From assembly GCF_013337685.1 (NCBI RefSeq), contig NZ_SUQN01000004.1, forward strand, positions 1-64,000: a stretch of 64,000 bases of DNA, written 5' to 3'. This stretch comes from Citrobacter gillenii (GTDB lineage: Bacteria > Pseudomonadota > Gammaproteobacteria > Enterobacterales > Enterobacteriaceae). The translations under genes and the position numbers were made by a program. Position 1 is the stretch's first letter. Every line of letters begins with the position of its first letter. This document shows positions 1 through 7,275 of the stretch, in pieces. A model generated the notes under the pieces. It did not search any database. It saw only the letters and a program-made list of their open reading frames with translations, and was not told the DNA's origin.

Positions 1-192
1 GGGGATGAAATACAGCTTCTAGGTCATAAAGTCATGGCAGGCCTCAGGAAGAGGCTTGCCATTGTTTCATACAGGTTTTGTCAGCCGGAGCCTGTCAAAT
101 TTCTGGCGGCAGTGAGGTTACTTTGCTGTCTGCCAACTGAACCTGAACGTCATGTTCAGCATCTGATAAGTTGCGCAAACTTCAGAGGCATC

Positions 193-236
193 AGCCCCGT
201 TATCGTCGTGATTGTCGCGATCATCCGGGGCTTTTT
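193..236 (+). terminator. possible rho-independent terminator at left edge
   Basis: A 7-bp GC-rich stem (AGCCCCG at 193-199 with CGGGGCT at 226-232) is followed by a run of five T on the plus strand. The loop is long (26 nt) but contains a further short pairing (ATCG with CGAT). No plus-strand gene is recognisable in 1-190, so what it would terminate lies off the window or is an unrecognised RNA. It faces the 3' end of the cupin gene. Confidence 0.35.
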
Positions 237-240
237 GCTG

Positions 241-624
241 TTATGGCGAGTCGTTACAGCCGGTATCTTTATGTCTGGCCCAGTCGACCATGCCCTGAAA
301 GTCAACAATGACCACCGACTCATCCCCGACGACCCAGGCATCGTGCCCTGGAGGGATGCGTGACAGATCGCCGGGGCGGCAATCAAATTCACTGCCATCG
401 TCCATTTTTACCCGCAGCACCCCAGCTACATGGTATTGAAAATGCGGGGCTTCACAACTCTTTGTTCCCGCTATCGACTGGATCGATGTCGCCCATCGCC
501 AGCCGGGCTCCAGCACCGCACGTCCGACGATGGCTCCGCTGATATTGAGAAGTTCCAGTCGTCCATTCGCAAACTCGCGAACCTCATCGGGTATATCGAA
601 TGATTTCACATCTGCTTTGTCCAT
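241..624 (-). CDS. cupin-domain protein, function unknown
   Basis: This encodes a 127-residue single-domain cupin. Two beta-barrel motifs are visible: a first motif around HFQYHVAGVLRV followed by an acidic turn (MDDGSEF), and a second motif PGDLSRIPPGHDAWV, with PGD and PPGH typical of cupins. The start is placed at 624 because AAGGAGGTG lies 5-6 bases upstream of that ATG; a longer frame beginning at 654 lacks such a site. No signal peptide or membrane segment is seen, so it is cytoplasmic. Cupins of this size range from small-molecule binding proteins to dioxygenases; the substrate is not inferable. It stands alone, converging on a possible terminator at the window edge. Confidence 0.75.
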   Translation of the reverse strand: MDKADVKSFDIPDEVREFANGRLELLNISGAIVGRAVLEPGWRWATSIQSIAGTKSCEAPHFQYHVAGVLRVKMDDGSEFDCRPGDLSRIPPGHDAWVVGDESVVIVDFQGMVDWARHKDTGCNDSP

Positions 625-654
625 TGCGCACCTCCTTAGCTTGATTACGCACAT

Positions 655-992
655 GGCCGCTCTTCAATTATATCAGCCTGGTTGTTTTTTGTTCGGTTTC
701 ACCATGGGGAATTCTGCAACAGGACCTACCCGTAGACCGGGTTTAAGCCGTGCCCGGATTAGCGTAAAATGTCCGCTTTCTGCCGCAACGCTACTGGCTA
801 ACTCAACCAAGTGAATTTTTGATGAAAAATAATCCGACGCTCTCCCTGATGTGTTTTCAGATGCTGGAATCTGGCGCGAGTCGCCGTACGGTGAAAAGGG
901 CTCTGACATCCCGCCGTGTCAAGGGACGTCAGGCTGTGGTGCTGCTCTGCAAGCAAGAGATGGCGCTGCTGAGAAGCGGGAAATTGCGCGTG
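655..992. other. gap with no confident gene
   Basis: About 340 bases separate the cupin start from the end of trpS2. Open frames exist on both strands (673-909 minus, 819-1007 plus) but they overlap each other, lack convincing ribosome-binding sites and match no family I recognise. The promoter of the cupin gene should lie at the left side of this gap. Confidence 0.4.
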
Positions 993-1997
993 TCAGAAAA
1001 CGGGTAATCCCAGCCCACACTTCACTTCCCTTACTGTTTTCTGCGTGACGTCGTGCGCCCGCTCGCTCCCTTTTTGCAATAGCGCCATCAACATGCCCTT
1101 ATCCTGGATGTAGGTCGCACGGCGTTCTCGCATGGGGGCAATGAGTTCTTGTAAACACACCTCCAGCTCATTTTTACAGGTTTTATCCCCCAGCCCGCCT
1201 TGTTGATAGTTCGCTTTCATCTCCGCAACTTTTGCTTTGTTCGGGTGAAATGCGTCCAGATATGTGAACACTATATTGCCGTCTATCTGCCCCGGGTCGG
1301 TCACTTTTAAATGGTGAGGGTCGGTGTACATGGCGCTGACCGCGCGATGAATGGCCTCTTCGCTGGCAGAAAGGAGCAACGTATTGCCAAGTGATTTCGA
1401 CATTTTGGCGTTGCCGTCGATACCCGGGAGGCGGCTGGTTTCGCTGAGCATTGCCTTACAATGCTGTAAAACGGGAGTCGGTAACAGGTTATTCATCTTA
1501 TGTACAATTTCGTTAGTCTGCTCGAGCATCGGTAATTGATCGTCGCCGACGGGAACAACGTTGGCTTTGAAGGCCGTAATATCTGCCGCCTGGCTGATCG
1601 GGTAAACCAGGAAACCAACCGGCAAAGAGCGGGCGAACCCTTTTTGCATAATTTCATTTTTTACCGTTGGGTTACGCTCTACGCGCGCCACGGTAACAAT
1701 GTTCATATAAAGCGCAGTCAGTTCAGCAAGTGCCGGTAGAGCAGACTGCAAGCAAATTGTCGTGAGTGAAGGATCAATCCCTGCGGCAAGATAATCGGCG
1801 AGCACTTCGGGGATGTTATTGCGGATCTTTTGCGGATTGCTGCCGTTATCGGTAAGCCCCTGAAGATCCGCGACCAGCACAAACTGTTGATAGTCACGTT
1901 GCAGGGCAACACGCTGGCGTAGCGAGCCAACAAAGTGGCCGAGATGTAATGGGCCGGTTGGGCGATCGCCAGTAAGAATAATGGTTTTGTTGTTCAT
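993..1997 (-). CDS. trpS2: auxiliary tryptophanyl-tRNA synthetase (TrpS2 type)
   Basis: This 334-residue class I aminoacyl-tRNA synthetase should charge tRNA(Trp) with tryptophan in the cytoplasm. The HIGH-type ATP motif is HLGH at residues 18-21 and the KMSKS loop is intact at 198-202. The sequence is clearly distant from the housekeeping E. coli TrpS (whose first motif reads TIGN), so it is most likely a second enzyme, with the standard trpS elsewhere on the chromosome. The start at 1997 is chosen for GGAGT seven bases upstream. A leader peptide with two Trp codons and a terminator hairpin precede the gene, implying induction when charged tRNA(Trp) runs low. Second TrpRS enzymes in other bacteria give resistance to TrpRS-directed antibiotics such as indolmycin; that role here is inference. 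Confidence 0.85.
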   Translation of the reverse strand: MNNKTIILTGDRPTGPLHLGHFVGSLRQRVALQRDYQQFVLVADLQGLTDNGSNPQKIRNNIPEVLADYLAAGIDPSLTTICLQSALPALAELTALYMNIVTVARVERNPTVKNEIMQKGFARSLPVGFLVYPISQAADITAFKANVVPVGDDQLPMLEQTNEIVHKMNNLLPTPVLQHCKAMLSETSRLPGIDGNAKMSKSLGNTLLLSASEEAIHRAVSAMYTDPHHLKVTDPGQIDGNIVFTYLDAFHPNKAKVAEMKANYQQGGLGDKTCKNELEVCLQELIAPMRERRATYIQDKGMLMALLQKGSERAHDVTQKTVREVKCGLGLPVF

Positions 1998-2041
1998 GTC
2001 AGACTCCTTAGTCATCAAACCGAAAGGGGTCTTTCAAATGC

Positions 2042-2067
2042 AAATAACCGCCTTTCGGCGGTTATTT
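2042..2067 (-). terminator. attenuator terminator hairpin upstream of trpS2
   Basis: Read on the minus strand this is a perfect 11-bp stem, AAATAACCGCC and GGCGGTTATTT, closed by a GAAA tetraloop. It sits between the Trp-rich leader peptide and trpS2, 44 bases before the trpS2 start codon. The 3' tract is only moderately T-rich (TTATTTGCATTTG). It would form strand pair 3:4 of a classical attenuator. Confidence 0.75.
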
Positions 2068-2087
2068 AAAATGGGGAAAACACATTC

Positions 2088-2111
2088 TGGCCGCCTTTAA
2101 GAAGGCTGCCA
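2088..2111 (-). promoter_or_regulatory. 1:2 (pause) hairpin of the Trp attenuator
   Basis: On the minus strand the 24 bases fold as TGGC-AG-CCTT, a four-base loop, AAGG-CG-GCCA. The first TGG is the second Trp codon of the leader peptide and the stop codon is in the loop. Its 3' strand contains GGCGG (2091-2095), which can instead pair with CCGCC in the 5' arm of the terminator (2057-2061). A ribosome stalled on the Trp codons would mask the 5' strand and favour that alternative pairing. Confidence 0.6.
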
Positions 2112-2156
2112 CCACAGGTTGTTATTAACGCTGTTTACATCGTGTTTTGTATTCAT
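2097..2156 (-). CDS. Trp leader peptide for trpS2 attenuation
   Basis: A 19-codon frame encodes MNTKHDVNSVNNNLWWQPS, with two consecutive TGG codons four codons before the stop. An in-frame TAA lies immediately before the ATG, so no upstream start is possible. No Shine-Dalgarno sequence is visible. A promoter-like pair places the transcript start at about the ATG, so the message could be leaderless. The frame is followed directly by competing hairpins and then trpS2, the arrangement of amino-acid biosynthetic attenuators. I infer that it senses charged tRNA(Trp). Confidence 0.7.
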   Translation of the reverse strand: MNTKHDVNSVNNNLWWQPS

Positions 2157-2162
2157 TTAATG

Positions 2163-2191
2163 AACATATCATGGTGTGATGAAGAGGTAAA
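2163..2191 (-). promoter_or_regulatory. candidate sigma70 promoter for the trpS2 leader transcript
   Basis: On the minus strand TTTACC (2186-2191) and TATGTT (2163-2168) are separated by 17 bases, each matching four of six consensus positions. Transcription would start about 2156-2157, at the ATG of the leader peptide. Read-through from the PhzF-like gene upstream is an alternative. Confidence 0.35.
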
Positions 2192-2230
2192 GCCATGCAC
2201 GCTGCGAGCTGACTGGCGTGACAACCGTTG

Positions 2231-3034
2231 TTATCGCGCGTTCTCACGCAACTGTACTTTACCTGTCAGATACGTTGTGGCTTGACCACCAATATGGACA
2301 CGATCGCCCACTAACTTGCAGCGTAAATCCCCGCCGCGCTCGGACACCTGGCGTGCCAGCATCTGTGTTTTGTTCAGTTTCTCAGCCCAGTATGGAATGA
2401 GCATGCTATGTGCCGAACCTGTGACAGGGTCTTCCGCAACGGCCTCGCCTGGGCAGAAGAAACGACTGACAAAATCGTATTCCCCATCGCCTGGCGCCGT
2501 AATGCAGACCATTTTTCCCAGCGGAAGCATGGCGTGAATATCCGGGCGTACTGCTGCAATCTGCTGCTGATTCTCCATAACGACCATGTAATCACGTGCC
2601 ACGCGGACTTCTTTGTATTCCGTGATACCCAGCGTTTCCAATAGTAAAGGCGGCGGTATAACCGATTCGGTATTCCAGGCGGGGAAATCAAGCGTCAGCC
2701 ATTCGCCACTGCGGGTCACGGTCAGCGGGCCAATAAATCGGGTTTCGAAGTGAATTGTGGTGTCCGGGTAGTCAAGATGTTCAAAGATGACGTGTGCAGC
2801 AGCCAGTGTGGCATGCCCGCATAAATTGATTTCACCCTGAGTGGTAAACCAACGTAGCTCAAAGCCGCTATCGGTGGTGACAAAGAAGGCGGTTTCTGAC
2901 TGGTTATGTTGCTGAGACATTTTTAATAATATCTCATCGGGCAACCATTCTGTAAGAGGACACACTGCGGCGGCATTGCCACCAAAAGTGGTGTTGGTAA
3001 AGGCATCTATCATGTAAAAATCAATGTGCTTCAT
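2231..3034 (-). CDS. PhzF-like isomerase/epimerase family protein
   Basis: This 267-residue protein belongs to the PhzF/diaminopimelate-epimerase fold family. Visible family motifs are an N-terminal DAFTNTTFGGNAAAV segment, SETAFF carrying the presumed catalytic Glu, CGHAT in the middle, and VAEDPVTGSAHSML toward the C terminus. It is not E. coli YddE, which diverges strongly in sequence. The start at 3034 begins the conserved MKHIDF segment and lies downstream of an AGAGGAC ribosome-binding site. The gene lies just upstream of the trpS2 leader on the same strand, 75 bases away. PhzF itself acts on a tryptophan-pathway branch compound, but substrates of relatives vary and none can be assigned here. 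Confidence 0.8.
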   Translation of the reverse strand: MKHIDFYMIDAFTNTTFGGNAAAVCPLTEWLPDEILLKMSQQHNQSETAFFVTTDSGFELRWFTTQGEINLCGHATLAAAHVIFEHLDYPDTTIHFETRFIGPLTVTRSGEWLTLDFPAWNTESVIPPPLLLETLGITEYKEVRVARDYMVVMENQQQIAAVRPDIHAMLPLGKMVCITAPGDGEYDFVSRFFCPGEAVAEDPVTGSAHSMLIPYWAEKLNKTQMLARQVSERGGDLRCKLVGDRVHIGGQATTYLTGKVQLRENAR

Positions 3035-3150
3035 CGTATAGTCCTCTTGTTGTTCTCCGGTCATCTCACGCTCTACCATGCCATGACAACGTGCAATTTC
3101 GTATTGGTTTATGCTCTTGCAGGCAATAACATATCGCGATATGCCCGCGT

Positions 3151-4935
3151 TTAGCTCGCTTGCAGCATACCGAAGCTCACAATTCGTGACCGGCCCAACT
3201 CTTTGGCGCGATACAGGGCCACGTCAGCGGCGCGCAGCAGGTTGTCGCTTTGGGCGTGCTGTGGGTAGCTGGCAACGCCAATAGACACGTCGATATGGCT
3301 GATGTCCGACGTCCCAAAGCGCAGCGTAAGCGCATGCACGCCGTTGTAGATGTCCGTCGCCATGCGGTTAGCCTCTTCTTCACCCATGCCGCTGAGCAGG
3401 ACCAAAAACTCTTCACCACCGTAGCGGAACGCCATCCCACTGTCGCGTATGGCGCGCTGAATAATTGCGGCAACGCCCTTGATAACGCCATCGCCCGCCT
3501 CGTGGCCGAACCGATCGTTGACATCTTTGAAGTGATCAATATCAATCATCAGGCAACTGATGGGTGTCTGATTATGTATCGCCTGGCCCATCTGGGTGCG
3601 CAAAGTGTCTTCCAGATGATGGCGATTGCGCAGACCGGTCAGCGGGTCGTAGAGTGCTTTTTCCAGTAACGCATCGCGCAGACGCTGATTGGCTAATGCC
3701 AGACCGAGCGCTTCTGCCATCAGTTCCAGATACGCGCGGGAAGGCGCGGTATCATCGCTGAGATTCTGAAATGAGAGCAGGCCGATAGCCTCACCTTGAG
3801 CAATCAACGGCACACACAGCGTGTGATCCTGACATGACTCTGGCAGATGGTAGCAGGCGATGTCCGGCTCGCCGTGGACCGGGGGATGACTCTGCCCGCG
3901 ACGCACGGCCCAGCATTCGTCCGGGTGGAAGGCATCCGCTTTTCCCTGCGGAGAAAGCCACTCAGCGACGCAGCGCATCTGCCATGGTTCCCGGTCAAGA
4001 ATGTAGAGGCGTCCGGCGACGCCGGGAGCAATATTCGGCGCGAACAGTTGTGCAACATTGATAACGTCAGCGAAGTTCTCACACCCCTGTAAGCGCTGAG
4101 TCATCCGTGCCAGCAGTTCGCGTATCGCCCAGTCGGCGTCACGCTCTTTCTCCAGCCGCTGCCGTACCAGGCCGTTCTCGCGAAAAATGCGGATGGCCTG
4201 TGCCATATCGCCGATTTCATCAATCTGGTTAAAGTTAGGTGTTTCAACCGCGTAATCCTGCGAGGCCAGTCGATGAACGACGTCGCTCAGTCGCACGACG
4301 GGGCGTAGCACCCGACGTTTTAAAATAAAGCCGAGGACAAACAAAAACAGCAGTGCCGTCAGTCCGACCATCACTTCAGACAGCGTGCGCAGTGTACGGG
4401 ACGTCTGCGTGGCGTCCTCAATGGCGTTGCGGGCGCGGCTGTCGAGCATCTGGCGGAAATGGTCTATTTTATCCTGCGTCCGTTCGAGCTCCTGCTCATA
4501 GGATTTACCGAAGAGCAGGGCGATAGCCTGCGCCTGCTCTCCGCGCGCGACGCTTTCGATCGCCGTCTGTTGTTCGTTCTGTAGCGTATCAACAATTTGC
4601 AATCCCTCGTGCAGGAGCGCCAATTCTTCCCCTGATGCTCCGGTATCCTTCAATTTCGTCAATCGGTGCTCAACGGCTTTTAGCGAGGTCTCTTTCTGTT
4701 GGTAGGCTTGCAACGCATCAGGATCTTTACTGACCACATACAGGCGCGCCAGATCGGACAGTGACCAGGCGTCAATTTCAACTTCTTCGGTCAGCTGATC
4801 GAATATATACCGCTGTTCTACCGCCTGTCGTTCGGTGTTATCGGCGTTTGACGCCATTAGCATGACCACGCCGGAGGCGAGGGTCAGGCATACCGTCGCA
4901 CTGTAGGCCCAGTTGGTGATTGTGGCTATTCGCAC
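3151..4935 (-). CDS. membrane diguanylate cyclase with HAMP, GAF and GGDEF domains
   Basis: A 594-residue inner-membrane signalling enzyme predicted to make cyclic di-GMP from two GTP. Order: membrane segment near residues 10-28, a helical periplasmic domain to about 185, a second membrane segment near 186-206, HAMP to about 260, GAF around 290-420, and a C-terminal GGDEF domain. The active-site motif is intact (RYGGEEF, GGEEF at 506-510). The inhibitory I-site RxxD is degenerate (RDSG at 497-500), so product inhibition at that site may be lost. It is a single gene, 119 bases downstream of the AI-2E permease stop and separated from it by a terminator. The E. coli orthologue, if any, is not clear to me. 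Confidence 0.88.
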   Translation of the reverse strand: MRIATITNWAYSATVCLTLASGVVMLMASNADNTERQAVEQRYIFDQLTEEVEIDAWSLSDLARLYVVSKDPDALQAYQQKETSLKAVEHRLTKLKDTGASGEELALLHEGLQIVDTLQNEQQTAIESVARGEQAQAIALLFGKSYEQELERTQDKIDHFRQMLDSRARNAIEDATQTSRTLRTLSEVMVGLTALLFLFVLGFILKRRVLRPVVRLSDVVHRLASQDYAVETPNFNQIDEIGDMAQAIRIFRENGLVRQRLEKERDADWAIRELLARMTQRLQGCENFADVINVAQLFAPNIAPGVAGRLYILDREPWQMRCVAEWLSPQGKADAFHPDECWAVRRGQSHPPVHGEPDIACYHLPESCQDHTLCVPLIAQGEAIGLLSFQNLSDDTAPSRAYLELMAEALGLALANQRLRDALLEKALYDPLTGLRNRHHLEDTLRTQMGQAIHNQTPISCLMIDIDHFKDVNDRFGHEAGDGVIKGVAAIIQRAIRDSGMAFRYGGEEFLVLLSGMGEEEANRMATDIYNGVHALTLRFGTSDISHIDVSIGVASYPQHAQSDNLLRAADVALYRAKELGRSRIVSFGMLQAS

Positions 4936-5010
4936 CTGTTTATTCCTTTTGCGACGAGTAATGAATGTGCATGATTGAAATTATAGAAAACGTATGATTT
5001 TGCGTGACAA

Positions 5011-5036
5011 TAAAAAGGCGACCCCGTGGTCGCCCT
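5011..5036 (-). terminator. rho-independent terminator of the AI-2E family gene
   Basis: On the minus strand GGCGACC and GGTCGCC form a stem followed by TTTTTATT, directly after the stop codon of the permease at 5054. The loop is four bases. Confidence 0.75.
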
Positions 5037-5053
5037 TTGTTATCGTCATACCG

Positions 5054-6163
5054 TTATAAATCTGGAGGATTTTTTCCTTCTTCCATAAAGTCTTTATCGA
5101 TCTCCTCCACGTTGCCCTCGTGATCGCGCCCGGATAACAGATTCCAGCAGGCAAGGAACAGTGCCGCGATCAATGGGCCAATGACAAACCCGTTAATACC
5201 GTAAATCTCCATCCCGCCGAGGGTGGAAATCAAAATTAGATAATCGGGCATCTTGGTGTCTTTGCCCACCAGCAATGGGCGCAAAATATTGTCTACCAGC
5301 CCGACGATAATGACGAAGAATCCGACGATAAACAGTCCTTGCCACAACTGCTGTGTGGCAAAGAGGAAAATTGCCGCGGGTACCCAGACAATGGCTGAAC
5401 CCACTGCAGGCACCAGTGAGAGAAACGCCATCAATGCGCCCCACAGAACGCTGCCGTCGATGTCCACAATGGCAAAAGCAATGCCACCGAGTGTGCCCTG
5501 AACCACCGCGACCACCGCTGTGCCTTTTACCGTGGCACGGGTGACACCGACAAATTTGGCAAACAGGTGCTGTTTAGCGAAATCGGTCAGCGGTAAAGAA
5601 TCCAGAATCTGACGCACCAGGTACGGCCCGTCCTTGAGCAGGAAAAACAGCAGATACAGCATGATGCCAAAGCTGATGGCAAAGCCGAATGTCCCTTTGC
5701 CAATCAGGAATGCACTGCCGGCGAGGTACTGCCCGCCCTGTAATGCAACATCGGAGAGCTTTTGCTGAATTTGTGCCACGTTATCCAGATGGTGGTCCGC
5801 AAGGAATCCTCTGGCCCAGTCAGGGAGATACGACAGGATCGCGGTGACGACTTCCGGGAACTGCGTGTTGTTCTGTTGCAGCTTGCTGTACACCACGTTC
5901 AGTTCGATAGCCAGTGATGACAGGATCACCATCAGGGGAATAAAGACAATCAGGCAGATAATGCCAATGGTGATAAGCGACGCCAGCCCGTTGCGATCGC
6001 CCAGCGCGCTGCGCAGTTTGTTTTTCACCGGATTAAAAATAGTGGTTAATATCGCGGCCCACAGAATGGCGGAAAAGTAAGGGGACAGCACATCAAAGAA
6101 CGCCCACGTCACTAGGGCGAGAATGAAAATGAAAAAACCTTTGGTCAGTCCGTTAAAACGCAT
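5054..6163 (-). CDS. AI-2E family (UPF0118) transporter
   Basis: A 369-residue polytopic inner-membrane protein with about eight hydrophobic segments, including paired N-terminal helices and a C-terminal cluster around VDNILRPLLVGKDTKMPDYLILISTLGG, which is the family signature. The start at 6163 is preceded by AGGA eight bases upstream; a longer frame from 6250 has an atypical hydrophilic N terminus. It differs from YdiK, PerM, YhhT and TqsA of E. coli as I remember them, so no symbol is given. Family members export varied small molecules or ions; the name does not prove autoinducer-2 transport. The C-terminal tail is acidic and cytoplasmic. Confidence 0.8.
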   Translation of the reverse strand: MRFNGLTKGFFIFILALVTWAFFDVLSPYFSAILWAAILTTIFNPVKNKLRSALGDRNGLASLITIGIICLIVFIPLMVILSSLAIELNVVYSKLQQNNTQFPEVVTAILSYLPDWARGFLADHHLDNVAQIQQKLSDVALQGGQYLAGSAFLIGKGTFGFAISFGIMLYLLFFLLKDGPYLVRQILDSLPLTDFAKQHLFAKFVGVTRATVKGTAVVAVVQGTLGGIAFAIVDIDGSVLWGALMAFLSLVPAVGSAIVWVPAAIFLFATQQLWQGLFIVGFFVIIVGLVDNILRPLLVGKDTKMPDYLILISTLGGMEIYGINGFVIGPLIAALFLACWNLLSGRDHEGNVEEIDKDFMEEGKNPPDL

Positions 6164-6282
6164 TAGTGGATCCTGTAAATAAGAAGCAGTCCCGACTATA
6201 GAACTGTTCAGCGGATTTACCAACCTGCAACTGTCGGCGTGCCAGGGCACGCTGAGCGAAATGGACGTGAGTCTACCGGGGT

Positions 6283-7176
6283 TTATTCATGTCCGGTGTT
6301 TACTCGTTTACCAATATCTTTGAGCTGAGAATACTTTTCCAGCAACTGCGGAGCATCATCCAGGCTCATGGCAAACATCCACATATAGGTCATCACAGAG
6401 TAAATGTGACCCGCATCAGCCCCGCCGCCGAGCGTCATGATGAGGATCGTCATGCCAAATAACAGAGCGACCACAATGCCAATGGACAAGTAACCCAGCG
6501 CTTCACGGTCGGATAAACAAATACGCAGCCTGGACAACAGGCGGTAATGTTTGCCGAGCGGGGAGGCGGCGGCACTATTGACCATGGCTATCTCTTTTTC
6601 GAGTCGATTATTTAATCGCAGGAAAAGCGCTTCGTTTTTGCGTGTATAGCTGCTCAGGAACAGTGAAAAAAAACCAAGAATGACAAGACAGGCCACACCC
6701 GTCCACAACTCTATAACCAGCAGCATGATGGCAGCCCCCAGAATAGAGGCGATCGAGGTGATAAGCGCAGGCAGATGCTTTTCAAAAAAATCGACGAACT
6801 CGCGGGAAAGCGCGACCCGTGCCGCAATGGTCGAGGTATTTTGATTGTCCCGACGTTGAGCGAGAATGACGGGAACAGACAACTCAGCATAGATCCGGGT
6901 AAATGTACGGGTATCAACACTCCGACGAGCCGCCCCTATGGCCCACATAATAAAGACCACAACGGCATAAAAAACCGCGTGTAAGGCGTTACCCGCAATA
7001 ATTGCATTGATGGCAAAGCCGGCCATTAGCGGATACAGCAGATACGTCAGGTTCTCGGCAACGACGAGAAGAAATGTGACCAGGAGTTTTTTACGGTGGC
7101 GGCGGGCCAGAGACTTAAGCGTGCCAACTGCACTGTATAAGGATGTGGATTTATCGTGACTCTTCAGGCTTATCAT
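6283..7176 (-). CDS. lone ABC-transporter six-transmembrane domain protein
   Basis: A 297-residue inner-membrane protein with about six hydrophobic helices (near residues 28-48, 58-80, 130-150, 155-178, 230-252 and 255-280), resembling the membrane domain of type I ABC exporters. It ends without any nucleotide-binding domain: no Walker A, signature or Walker B motif is present, and no adjacent gene supplies one. It is divergent from a TetR regulator, and two identical palindromes lie between them, so its expression is probably controlled by that repressor. The ribosome-binding site is weak. Whether it works with a remote ATPase or alone is unknown. Confidence 0.7.
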   Translation of the reverse strand: MISLKSHDKSTSLYSAVGTLKSLARRHRKKLLVTFLLVVAENLTYLLYPLMAGFAINAIIAGNALHAVFYAVVVFIMWAIGAARRSVDTRTFTRIYAELSVPVILAQRRDNQNTSTIAARVALSREFVDFFEKHLPALITSIASILGAAIMLLVIELWTGVACLVILGFFSLFLSSYTRKNEALFLRLNNRLEKEIAMVNSAAASPLGKHYRLLSRLRICLSDREALGYLSIGIVVALLFGMTILIMTLGGGADAGHIYSVMTYMWMFAMSLDDAPQLLEKYSQLKDIGKRVNTGHE

Positions 7177-7203
7177 TATCTGTGATTCTGTTAAAATTAA
7201 TAA

Positions 7204-7219
7204 TTGAGCGGTTGCTCAA
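7204..7219. promoter_or_regulatory. TetR-family operator, copy 1
   Basis: TTGAGCGGTTGCTCAA is a palindrome with arms TTGAGC and GCTCAA. An identical copy follows 36 bases later. It lies 28 bases upstream of the start of the ABC membrane-domain gene. Confidence 0.7.
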
Positions 7220-7239
7220 TTATTGCAGGTCGAGTGTAT

Positions 7240-7255
7240 TTGAGCGGTTGCTCAA
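7240..7255. promoter_or_regulatory. TetR-family operator, copy 2
   Basis: A second exact copy of TTGAGCGGTTGCTCAA, 21 bases before the TetR start codon. Two identical palindromes in a divergent intergenic region are what an autoregulated repressor controlling both genes would need. Confidence 0.7.
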
Positions 7256-7275
7256 AGTCAATGCGGGGTGAATTG

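Noticed and set aside
673-909. 78-codon minus-strand open frame upstream of trpS2's 3' end
   Set aside because: The C terminus looks vaguely like small phage-associated hypotheticals, but there is no ribosome-binding site, it overlaps a competing plus-strand frame, and I recognise no family.
819-1007. 62-codon plus-strand open frame
   Set aside because: It runs into the 3' end of trpS2 on the other strand, lacks support from any known family, and its basic composition is what antisense frames often show.
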